NCBI RefSeq assembly: GCF_051014445.1
Contig: NC_135140.1
Coordinates: forward strand, 15,741,501-15,805,500
DNA: 64,000 nt
Direction: 5' to 3'
Source: Colletes latitarsis
Taxonomy: Eukaryota; Arthropoda; Insecta; Hymenoptera; Colletidae
Shown here: positions 1 through 11,230 of the stretch, one piece after another
Layout: each line of letters begins with the position of its first letter
Position numbering within the stretch: the first letter of the stretch is position 1
Position numbers and translations under genes: made by a program
The notes under the pieces: model-generated
Databases searched by the model: none
Seen by the model: only the letters and a program-made list of their open reading frames with translations
Told to the model about the DNA's origin: nothing

Positions 1-59
1 CGACCTGTAACATAAACGTAGCTCGTGAAATACTGACATACGAACAACAATTTCTCCAG

Positions 60-1221
60 GAATCGTCGAGGAAAGTACGGATGGCAGTATAAGTGTAATC
101 AATGTGCCAATAGTTACACCAAACTGTGAAGTCATTGTGCCTAGGTTAACGATTCATGTAAGAAATTTAAAGCCAAAGTCAAGTAACCTTTGAATTACCG
201 TAACTCCAAGAAACAACGTCTCAAGGAGTGTACATATTTTGATTTATTTTTGTAGATAAAACCTGGTGATCATATATTAATCACCGGGCCCAATGGATGT
301 GGAAAAAGTTCACTGTTTCGCATTATCTCTGGCCTGTGGCCAGTATACGGCGGCACTTTAATTAGACCAGCCGAAAGTTACTCCGGAAGGCCAGCGTTGT
401 TTTATATACCGCAAAAACCGTACATGACCGTTGGTTGTTTGCGAGACCAGATTATATATCCCGCAGAATCGCAGACGGAAGACTGCTCGGACGTGGAACT
501 CCTGAAACTGTTGGATGAAGTCGATTTACGAGGATTGGCGGAGAGGGAACCGGAAGGACTCGATGCATTCGGTGATTGGGACTCTACTTTGTCCGGTGGT
601 GAGAAACAGAGACTCGCGATGACTCGATTGCTCTATCACAAGCCACAATACGCGCTATTAGACGAATGTACCAGCGCCGTGAGCCTCGAGGCTGAGGGAG
701 TCATATACGAAACTGCTAAAAGGAAAGGCATAACGTTACTGACCATCACTCACCGTGTGGCTTCGCTTGCGAAATACCACAAACTGCTGTTACGCTTTGA
801 CGGGGAAGGCAGTTGGGCTTTCGGCCCGTTAGACGCAGAAAGTTCAACGCTGTTGGTGAATCATGCTCTTGATCAAACCGAGGAACACGAAGTGAAAGGA
901 AGCCTAATGTTGCACGTACGTTCAAAAACTCTTACCTCCCATTATTAATAAAAACAATCTTTGCTCCAGCCTCACGGGCACAAAAGGAACGTGACTTTGC
1001 ATGATTATCGTTTCTACTGCTATCTGTTCTATTTCCAATGAGCTAGTCCTACTCTCTAAAAGTTGTTAGCCTATGTGCAATATATAAATAAAATACATAT
1101 ACAAAGTATAAACACGCAAGAGGCAAACGTCAACTAGAAATGTTGTTTCCAACACGTTTTTCTATCGTTGCAGGAATTTCGTGACATCCACCCGGAAGAC
1201 TCGAAAGTTGGAATTAGCTGA
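60..1221 (+). CDS. ABCD1: Peroxisomal ABC half-transporter, subfamily D (ABCD1/2 type), 3' part
   Basis: Coding exons 60-157, 256-915 and 1174-1221, joined in frame with GT/AG borders; earlier exons lie before the window. This is the C-terminal nucleotide-binding domain. The first exon carries VPIVTPN. The second has Walker A GPNGCGKSS (from 286), then FYIPQKPYMTVG, the ABC signature LSGGEKQR, Walker B with ALLDECTSAVS, and the TITHR switch histidine. VPIVTP before the domain and LLRFDGEG after it fit ABCD1/2 (ALDP) better than ABCD3 or ABCD4. Family role: ATP-driven import of very-long-chain acyl-CoA into peroxisomes, working as a dimer. The last exon adds 15 residues ending KVGIS. If the donor at 916 is not used, the frame instead ends at 948 with a different tail, so the terminal exon is slightly uncertain. 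An AATAAA at 1391-1396 is a likely poly(A) signal. Confidence 0.93.
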
Positions 1222-2200
1222 AATGGATTCAGCGTGATGTTTCAAACTGTTCTAGCAAATTCATGTAGAAATCTGCGAAATTGTAAATATATCTTCGAGA
1301 ATGTATTTTGTACAGAAGTTTACTGCGATTTCTGATTAAATAATCTATTTTTATATGAGGAAATGTTGCTATTTAATTACGTGAAATATAAATAAAAATT
1401 GTTTGAATTACCCGTGCCTTGATGTTTATTTGATCAAAGACATTTAAATGTTACCTACTAAGCCAAGGTTTGATTAATAGTATCAGCGCATGCATTGTGT
1501 TTAATCGATTCCTACATTTGCATACAATTAATTACTCCCGGATTATTAATATCGAAAATGTCAATAGGAATGTGACAATTACTTCCCATTCTATCCACGA
1601 GTTTTAATATACAACCTTGTATATATGAATAAATTAGTTTTGAAAATGATCTTGGCTTTCTTTTTTAGATGCAGTGTAACACATTTGTCAAAGATTAGCT
1701 TGTTAAGATAACGTATCTTCGAGCAATAAATCATTTTTTTTGGAACCGTGATTATTTGCACGTAATGAATATAAAAAAATAATTGCTAAGACATTATTTT
1801 CTCAAATAATACTATTATTTATTACAAAGATATATGCAAAATAACGTGCGTACGTTTCCACTCATTTACCTTTGTAGCTTCCACCGAAAAAGCAAAATTC
1901 CAAATAATGCGAAAAATCAAATCTAATAAGAGAAAACAGAAGCACGCTCTAGAAACATTCATTTAATTCATGAGAAACAGCTTTCTCTTCATAATAGACC
2001 TAGAAAAGCAATAGTCAAGAAACTTTGTCACGCTACTAACTGTATGTATACGAAATGATAAGTTATTATATAAAATTGCAAAAGGAATAAAACATAATCC
2101 CAATAATCAATTTGCTATCAACTGTTATCTAACAAATATCTATTCCAATTAATCTAAGACGTTTTTCTCTTATCGCTTTACGAAAAATAACTTGGGATTA
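1222..2200. other. ABCD 3'UTR and AT-rich intergenic DNA
   Basis: Very AT-rich sequence after the ABCD stop codon. It contains a probable polyadenylation signal at 1391-1396 and no ORF with coding character. Confidence 0.5.
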
Positions 2201-2607
2201 TCGGTACATAATTAATCATTGATGGTGGGATCGTTCCACGTTTATAACTTGGTAGAAACATTGTAAAATGAGTAATCGAAGACGGACATAATACAAAAAT
2301 AAGGAAGAGAAGTGGAATAAAACACGAGCGAAGAGAAGTGATTGCGAGGAACCCCGAGAAAGGTAGAAAACGATACGAAGAAAGGGTGCGAGGTTGGGAC
2401 AGACGGGAGCTCGATTAAAAGTCGGATCGTGGATTAAACTTCCATTGCCAGTGGTGCAGCTGCGGCTGGCGGTGTCCACCGTGGCGCACACATTAATTTG
2501 CGCTGGACAAAAATTTAATTACGTGTGTTTCTTTGTTTTGAAGGGCCAGCAAAGGCGGCGGGGGCGATGCCAGGGGAGGGAAGACCCACAATTTCCGATG
2601 AGCTTAC

Positions 2608-2658
2608 CTCTGGGAAACCCTCCAAACGCCAAACGTCGATACGCCCGGGAGCAGCCAT
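2608..2658 (-). other. Candidate orphan first coding exon with YY1-like start
   Basis: On the minus strand AAGATGGCTGC (a YY1-like promoter/start motif) opens a 17-codon frame, MAAPGRIDVWRLEGFPE. It runs straight into a strong splice donor, GAG|GTAAGC (GT at 2606-2607), in phase 0. The protein is not recognised, and no matching downstream exon was found before ABCD, whose plus-strand exons occupy 60-1221. It could be a first exon of an antisense or long-intron gene, or chance. A plus-strand frame also crosses the region without recognisable content. Confidence 0.2.
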
Positions 2659-2829
2659 CTTGGGGGGTTGTATACCTCTCTGCAACGTTCGAGCTAATGC
2701 TTTAAAGCAATTCCAGAATGCTGGCGCAATTAGACGCGTCTCTCTCTCCCGTGGTGCACCATGGTTCAAGTCCTCCTCTCTCTTACAGATCCTGTTTAAC
2801 AATTTAAATAATGTAATTTAAAAACTGTA

Positions 2830-4760
2830 ACGGTAACGCGACAATGGTAGGAAGTACCGACGCCTAGAATATCCGTGAGCAATTAAAGCTAGCTCTAGAA
2901 TAGGTGTGACTGGGAATGGAACTTTTAATTGAAGTTTCAAAGCATTTTTAAAGAGAAGACAGATGACTTACAATGCCAGTATAGTTAGAGAGTAATCAAG
3001 ACATTAAAAGAGATTGTTTTATGGAGGTTCAACATATTATAAGGCTTAGTGGTTGTACCATTTAGCCTTTATAATAGTCTGCACTATTATAAGCATTTTG
3101 TTTAATTTATTTTTCAATTGTACCTTTTGCTATGTGGTTATTGTAATGTTAGCTTCTAAAAAATTGTAAGGATATTACTTTTAGGTGAATAGGTAGGTAC
3201 TGCATGGAGCTATAAAGATTGACAGCAGTGTTCACAATGTGAGAAGAAATATGTTTTCATTGAGATTTATGATCATTGTTTATGTGATATGAAGTCACAA
3301 CCATGCATGGCCATTACTTAATAAGTACTTGTGGTCAGATATGCCTACATATTTTGATTTACTCTACATGCAGACAGGTAAAACACTTTTATGAGGACAA
3401 CTAAATGTTAATTACACTTTGATGGCTTATATTTTGAACTCATAGAAAGCCAGATTAAACAACAAACAAAGGCACTAGGTCTAATAGACTAAGACACAAT
3501 GATCTCTACTATCTAGAAAAGTTAACGTCATTACTCGCTGTATAATGGGATCGTTACCAGCTAAAAGTCCGAATCACTCGGATATTCCTACCGCGATTGT
3601 ACGTCTAAAAGCCATCGACTGCCTTGTTATTTCTAACCTAACCGCCGTCGCGGATACCAATTTAACCGAACGTCTTCGGTACGTATCGAGTTTCGTTATT
3701 TTGAGAAAGGGTTGAAGCGGCGAGCCGACCAAGTTGCATCTGTTCGAATAGCCGGCTAAGAAAATAAGACAAGAATCGTCGGGATGATTACCGGAGCCCG
3801 TTTGTAACAGTTTCTCGGGGATTAAAACCTCGTTCACTTTCCACCCTGTCACCCCCCTGCCTCTTCTCTTCCTTTCCCCCCCTCGTCCTCGTCGAAATAC
3901 CCGATTGAATTACACACGGCGCGTGCCAGCCAGCCGCCACCGTCACCGCATACGCCAAAGATCTGCGGAATAAAGAACGTAATAACTCGTCGTCCGATCG
4001 CTATCTTGTCATCCGATGGGATTTCCAGCGACAAAGAGGCTCTCGTGTTTGCAAATCTCCAACGATCGCTGGTATCCCGCTAGAATGACCGTGTTCCTCC
4101 TCAGCCGTTTTAACGTGGTCGCTCGTAACCTCAAAAGTATGGGGCGCGACATCTAGGTCTGGGGAGGCGAGACAAAAATTTAGGAAATAATTAAAAACTG
4201 AACCTACTAAGTAAATTACAACTTAAATAGGAAATATTACTGTATTAACTGTGTTAGTCACTTCGAAAGCTATATTCTATTTGGCATTACGGACACTAGA
4301 TTCGTTGATTGTTTCGTGCAACTGGAAAACCACAGATTCTGGAACGAGGGGGGATCTCTGTCAGAATTACACGGAGTCTGGAACATCGACCTTGTTCCCG
4401 CCGCAAGAGGTGGTACGCCGCAAACGTAATTAAGTACCCGTGACGTATTTGGTAACATCTCCATCGTTCAAAGCGGGGTTTATCGTACCGTCGGAGATTA
4501 TCCGATACGCAATCACTTTAACGCAGGGAGATGGGACCGGTAGGAGGAACTTTTGATCGCGAACAATACGGGCACTGTCATCCTATCATGTTGGCTAATC
4601 ACTCAACTTGGAGTCGCGACGATGAACACGTTCTCTGTACGTGTACGAAACCGAGGCTAAATCGAGGGGGTATTGCCATCTAGAACTACGAAAATATGCG
4701 TATAATTTTCGCTATTTTTAGTTGAAAAAAATACTGTATATACTCAAGACATCGATAAAT
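2830..4760. other. Intergenic, no supported gene
   Basis: AT-rich to 3.5 kb, then a more CpG-rich stretch at about 3.55-4.15 kb with minus-strand open frames (3574-3852 and 3849-4034) that resemble no family I know. Nothing functional can be assigned. Confidence 0.3.
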
Positions 4761-4761
4761 A

Positions 4762-5285
4762 TGCACGGTGTTCGGCCACCCCTGGGAAAAATTTTAATGG
4801 GAGATTCTAGAGATCAAAATAAGACAAAAATCAAGAATGCTAATTTGTTGATGGAGGCTTCGTTAAAAAGTTATTAACGTTTGAAGTTCCGCCCGTACTG
4901 AATTTTTTTCTAGAAAATGAGTAGGATTTCGACGGTATGTCTAATGACCAAAAATGATTGTAATTGACCCCCGGAACCAAAAATAATTTTTTTAGAACGA
5001 TTTGAAATTTTTTAATTTTGTCGAAAAATTTCACACCTTCTCGAATTTTTTTCTCGAAAGTGGGTAGGATTTCGACGGTATGTCTAATGACCAAAAATAA
5101 TTGTAATGGACCCCCGTAACCAAAAATAATTTTTCCAGAACGATTTGAAATTTTTTAATTTAATTGTAAATAACTTTTTAACGAAGCCTCCATCAACAAA
5201 TTGGTATTCTTGATTTTCGTCTTATTTTGGCCTCTGGAATTCCCCATTAAAATTTTTCCCAGGGGTGGCCGAATACCTTGTATAC
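4762..5285 (+). mobile_element. Foldback MITE family I, copy A (two internal modules)
   Basis: The two ends are long inverted repeats. The left arm reads CCACCCCTGGGAAAAATTTT and continues through TAAAAAGTTATTAACG; the right arm is its reverse complement, ending near TACCTTGTATA. Between the arms lie two tandem copies of a module of roughly 150 bp, each containing GTAGGATTTCGACGGTATGT, GACCCCCG and GATTTGAAATTTTTTAATTT. It has no transposase ORF, so it is non-autonomous. Confidence 0.85.
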
Positions 5286-5289
5286 ACGG

Positions 5290-8200
5290 ACCCTCAATGC
5301 AAAGCAGTTCTTTTTTCTCTTTTTAAAAAATAACAAAAATGGTTTAAAAATAATTGTGTAGGCGACGTGGTAGTCAAAGTGTTAAAAATATTCAACGCCC
5401 CGTTCTTTACATCCTGCGATCACGAATATTTGCCCAAAGTATTTAAGGAAGAGGTATTTGCCGGTTAAGTGGTCACCTAACGCGCACACGTGATCGAAGC
5501 GGATGCACGACGCATGTTTGCTTCATCCGAATCGCCGATGTAACGATGTAATCGCCTCTTTGATTTCAGGTGCGAGCAAACACAGGTGTGGCCTGCGAGT
5601 AATTGTGGCTTCCAGGGGGTGAATTTACGCTGGTTCGTCGTAGACCTTATCTGTGGCTATGAATGGAAGATTCCGCGTCCCCAAATTGGATGCAAACAGA
5701 AACAAATGCAGAGCTCGCATCTATTCTTTACGTATATCAAAAAGCTACGCTGTTGCACAATTACCCTCCGCGTTAATTTAGTATACAATAAATTCTCTGG
5801 CTTTTAATAGTTAAGACGATCTTTGTAAAATTTCAATAACCTCCCTAATAGTTACTATACAATTTTCATTTTTAAATACTGAAAGCTCCATACATGTCCT
5901 ATCATCTAAACGTAGCTACAAAGTCTTAGTAAATACTTTTAAATACGTAGAAATTAGTCTTCTTAGTTAAGTAATTAAGAGGTGCACTGTTGGGCTGTGC
6001 TTAGGGCATCGGTTGGAATCAATCCAGTCCTGACTTCCGCGGAACAAACTTCAGGAGCCCGACGCTAAAGGTGTACTTCCGCAAGGAGTACCGTGTGGAA
6101 ACGAGTGGAACGTTCAGTCGAACCTTTTTTTCTCTTTTTTTTAATGCACACAGTTCCTGGATAAAGCAATCGCCTCTCACGAGTCGCGGCGCATCCGACT
6201 ATCGAATGTCCACATAATCGGGACCGTCAGGCCGGACACCTGACTACGTAGTTCCGACGTGGGCACAGGAAGAGGAAGTCGACCGCACGACGGCGTACTG
6301 GCGTCGACCGTGTGTCACCCATTGCCGCGGTGTCCAACGCCAAACGCCCGGTATACCACGGATCGTGTTCTCCTCTTGTCCCGTACCCCTACAGGGTTAG
6401 AAAAAATTTCAAAAATGTAAAAATTCAAAATATTTCTCTTGTTTTGTACATACGAGGATCATGCAATAAATAAAGAAACAAAGGACTATGGTATCGGTAT
6501 GGTTTAAGATCGATGAATTTCACAACTTATGCACTTCTTGGTATAACACCTTGCTACAATTATAAATGATATGAGTTTGTCAATGATGCGGAATTATGGG
6601 AATGAATATGGCAAACAGAGAAAAAGCGTAAAAGAGTGAGAGGACAGGGTGTAAAGATGAGAAGCAGGAGGGGGGAAGGGTCGCATAGAAGAGAGCAGAG
6701 CCCGCAGCACGCCGAGTGTACACCCTGGGTATTGACTTACGCTTCCAGCCGATTGGGCCCACGGTATTTACGCAGGACCCCGTAGAAAACCGGACCCCGC
6801 CCTCTCTCTTTCGGCCGTAACGTGCAATTCCACGGAACTGTAACGTTTTCAGCGACCTGGAGGAGTTCCTTGCACCGCGACATTCTTGCGGGACCAAACG
6901 TGGGAGGGTGAACGACGGTTGATGGCGGTTTTGGGTCGTGGGAGACAAGAATGGGTAGCCCGGTTGTGTTCCTTTTATGGGAAACTTGGGCATGAATTGC
7001 TTGAGGTAGGCAACCGTCCACAAGGAGAGTGCAAGACCTTCGCGCCACCAATTTAACTGTAATTTTGTGTACCTTATAATCGGTGCATAAATATAAATTG
7101 TATTTCCCAATTCCGGGAATATTTGATCAAAAAGTCTGATCAGATCAATGCGTAGCGAACTCTAACACGATTTTAGATGCGCTATACAGGGTACACGTAA
7201 CGCTTTAATAACGAACCGCAAAGGTTTCGTGCTTACACTTGATCTTAACGAAGACACGAGAAAATTATATGGTATAATTACTGTTTGCAAATTGTAAGCA
7301 TACACTTGTAGATCAATTATTTCGCGAAAACGACGGAACAGTTTCGCAGGTAGAAACGTGTATCCAAGACGAACGTAAGTTTCAATCTTTTCATTACATC
7401 GAAGAAGAAAACTCGCCGCAGAAACGCCGAAGAACCTCAAGTTAAACGATTAAATTCTGTCTTTTTTGAAAAAAACTTATCCACTTGGGAAGTGTTTACC
7501 TTGAAGAATCTGTATCAGGGAACTCAAGAAAGGTACACACCTTTTTATGAAGAAACATGTACCTGAGAAACCCTGCAATAGTTTCCTCATCGTCTACGGT
7601 GAGGAACATTGCACAGGGCAGAAAGTCTCAAGCCGAATGACGAAATTTTGGATTTGTTCAGGCTTCGATTAACAAAGTCTTGATGTTTCAACCCTATCTT
7701 CTGGTCCTACCTCTTCGTCTACAGCTTGGTATCCTTGAGTTGGTACCGTACATCTTACGGAGCTCGCGATCTTCTTGCAGAGTCTTCTCCGCGATCCAAG
7801 TAGATTTCACAAGTTGGGGACAGTCGTAGAGGGTGGCGGTTCGCGGCAGCAAGTGGAATAGGTAGCGTCTGGGTCTCTCGTAGCCGGGCTCACCGTTCAC
7901 TGGTCAATAATCCACGAAAGGGAAGGCATTACAAGCCAGTGATCTCGAGGGTATCGGGGCCACTCGTCTGCGAGGCAGGACCACCGTGATCGACGTGGTA
8001 ATGGTATCTGAAGAAAATAATATCCTACTTCCCCGTCCCGCTCTCGTACGAGGATATCGGTGTAGCAGAGACGTGGCTCGAAGGAGACCCCCGATCACTG
8101 ATCAGCGATCGCCGAATGAACGATTAGTATCCCGTGTCGTCGGCATCGACGATGGCTCGACCCGTGTATTCGAAGCGTCTTGCGTCTTGCGCGCTCGTGG

Positions 8201-10370
8201 ACATGGATATCGCCTCAAACCTTGCGCCTTCCTTCTCCAACGACCACCGTTTTTTACAGCCACGGCATCACTCGTACCGAGCTTTTCCTAAAATGAGTTC
8301 TTCCGTATTCGATTCCCAATTTCTCGCTCCCCAACACGTTGATCGCCGCATCCCTTATCTATGAGTGTCAGGGACTTTTCAACCGGAAGCTAAAAAAGAT
8401 CCTTATTGTGAGATGACCCATGAATTTCAAATTGTACAAATGGGTTAAATATTAGGACATACCTTGAACAGAATTTTATGTAAATGTAGTTAAGCGATAA
8501 TATAGAAAAGATGTTTTGTATCCTTTCTAGATTCTTGAAAGTAATCAGGTACTTCTTATTAACGAAATATAATGTATACTTGGAAGCCCTGATTCTTAGG
8601 GGTTGGATTCTCTTTTTATAGGAGCATATAATTATCATTTGACTATGAAAGGTCCTCTATATATTTAAAGTTAATAAAATTGCACATCTACAAATCGACC
8701 CACAGATCGATTTTATAAAAATAATCCTAATATATTCCTGTATGTAATGCTCAAAATATATTTGTGACAAGGGGTGGGAGAATAATTAAGGTTGCTAAGA
8801 CTAAAGTATAACTACACATAAATGATGTGGTAGAAGGATGTAGAGATATCTCGTTAAAAAACCGAACATTTTGCAAATCTTCTGAGCAAACACCTTGCTG
8901 CAGAAGCATGGACAGAAGGTTGCTACGTTGGAGTAGGGGTACGCACGTGGAAGACGAGGATGGCGCGCACGTGGAACGAAGGGAGCCGAGGGAGAGGAAA
9001 AAAGAGAACGAAGAAGAGGCCGGCCCATGGTGGAGTGGGGTTCGGATGGCACGTAGTCAGTAAGGGGTGAGAGTGGGTGATAGTAGGTGGTAGATCTCTA
9101 GTTAGCCAAGACACATTGACAGGGCATCTTGCCAGCATGGCACCCAGCACGCGGTAGTGGCCCTCGGGACTTCCCGTTGTTCGAGGATCTTCGTCTTCTG
9201 CTCGATGCCCAACCTGAAACAGAAACGTCGTCAGTATCGGTTCACCAAATTCTAGTGTACTCTATGTTCCTATGTTACTGTGATTCCCCTTCGATAGTGT
9301 AGTGCCCAGGAAGATACGGTGTCGCGGGATCCGTAGTGCAGTTGTTGTGTCTTCCCAGCGTTTCTAGATCGAACTTCAAGATGTAAAATGAAGGGACGAG
9401 ATGGGACCGAAAGGAGTCTGCACTCTGTCCAAATAGAGAAGAGAACTACAGATATGTCCGAAAAGAAGATAAAGAATCTGTATAAGAACAGGAAGAAGCT
9501 CGTGAGGGATCATTAGAAGTGTCTGTGATGGTGTTTTAAACTCATAGTGTAGATTGAATACAAAAGAATCGAAGTAACTAAGCAACGAAGTAGATTTTAA
9601 CGGTGCCAAAGGTGAAGACGTTCGATGCGTTTCAGATAGATTGTATCAGCAAATATTGAACCGATCGTTACAGTTTAGAATTCTACGTTAATTGATCCGA
9701 GTGAGGTAACATTTGCCTTTTAAGATTTCCAAGGGATCGAAACAAAGTGCCATTTTTAGTAGGGGACGTAAGAAGGAACGACCAAGGAATTTCGTGATGT
9801 TCGTTTCAGCCCGTCGAGCACGAAGACGCGAATCACGTGGGAAGATGCACATGGTTTTCAGGCTATGAATGAAAATATCTGGCAGATTTTCTGCAGAAGC
9901 CTTTAGAGGAAACCGGGCAGGTCTTCCAAGCCATAAAGGTACTTCTATACGCTCCGGTCCACATGCACGTGCATTTTCCTTTCAGTCATTCATAAAAAAA
10001 GTCATTCATGAAGTCGTGCTGACTTTTTTTTTTATAATTTTACTATTAAGGAACTTGAGAGTCTTTCAGGGCGGCAACAACGCGATTAACAGTTGGACTT
10101 ACTAATTACCTGCATGGGGATAGTATTAATGATGAAATACGAAGGATATAATGTTTAAATAATTTAACGACAGTTCATGATAGTTTACTTGGGATAATCT
10201 TTTAGCTTGTGTGCGATATTTGGTCAAAAATTTTAGAGGACAGAGTCTTGATTTACTATGAAATAGTAAAATAATATTTAAAAGAAACATTTATGATGGA
10301 ATCGTGAAGTTTAAAAGAATATAAAGAAGTGAATTATCGTAAATAATGAGAACTCATATGCTTATGTAAT
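5290..10370. other. Intergenic region upstream of glass, no supported gene
   Basis: Mixed AT-rich DNA with CpG-rich islands near 6.1-6.4, 6.7-7.0, 7.7-8.3 and 8.9-9.3 kb. Minus-strand frames in these islands (for example 6580-7110 and 8923-9150) are overlapping, low in complexity and unlike known proteins. The islands may hold noncoding or 5'UTR exons. No RNA gene was recognised. Confidence 0.3.
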
Positions 10371-10379
10371 TTGTTAATA

Positions 10380-10930
10380 TTCTTTGAATTCTATTGAACT
10401 ATACAATTCCATTCCAAGTACTTGGTTCTTTTTCAATTCTGCAGCTACAATTTTTGTGGAAGACACGATATAAATTTTGAAAAATGTCCAGAAACTATTC
10501 TTAACTATTCCAGCTGCCTCTGTAAATACATTACTATTCTAATAATTCAACATTCAAATATTCGTGCAGTTTAAGATCCTTGGTCGAATATTAATGCTAC
10601 AAATATCTAGATACCAGAGTATTGGACACCACATTCGAATACATAAGAATTCCAATGATACTTAAATAGTCAAGTATTCCAGTAGTATTCGAAAATTCAA
10701 GTATTCTAATACCATATGAACTACACTAATAGTATTTTATGTTCTTGAATAACTCGATTCATAGCCCACTCTAAATACTCAAATACAGAAAAATGCAAGA
10801 AATTAAGCCCAGTTCGATTTGGGTATGGTTGTAAAATTCAGAAGCTTGATTTGTAGTTCACAGTGTTCGAGTAGTGTTCGAATAGCATTCGAGTTACACT
10901 TGAGCGTACGAATATTCGAATACAGAGAAA
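10380..10930. repeat. Degenerate ATTCGAATA-rich tract
   Basis: Many imperfect occurrences of the near-palindrome ATTCGAATA and one-base variants (TATTCGAAAA, GTATTCTAATA, TGTTCGAATAG, AATATTCGAATAC) are scattered over about 550 bp, ending some 300 bp before the glass start codon. It reads as a decayed short-period repeat. Confidence 0.45.
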
Positions 10931-11230
10931 TCGAAGAACTCCAAAGCCCTGAATCGTCCATTCTCCTGCAAACAATATCGCGATTAGGAACGAACCATTG
11001 AAAGTATTCGCGAATCGCGACGGTATCGGCGGTCGAATTGGAAATATCGCGAAATGTATTGACGAAGAAGTCGGTCATACTCACGGAGCAATGTGCGGTT
11101 GCCAGGACGACCAGAGGGGCTGGACCACGTCGTCTCCGCGGAGAGGAGGAGATCCGTCCGCGTATTTCACAGGGAGGCGGGGTGAACGGGGGTGTTTCTA
11201 AGGGAGGCTGCGAGCAGATATTTCACAGAG

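Noticed and set aside
3574..4034. Two adjacent minus-strand frames
   Set aside because: They look fairly coding-like in composition but match nothing I recognise and have no consistent start or splice structure.
6580..7110. 176-codon minus-strand frame
   Set aside because: No domain, low-complexity hydrophobic end, overlapped by another frame. No resemblance to a known protein.
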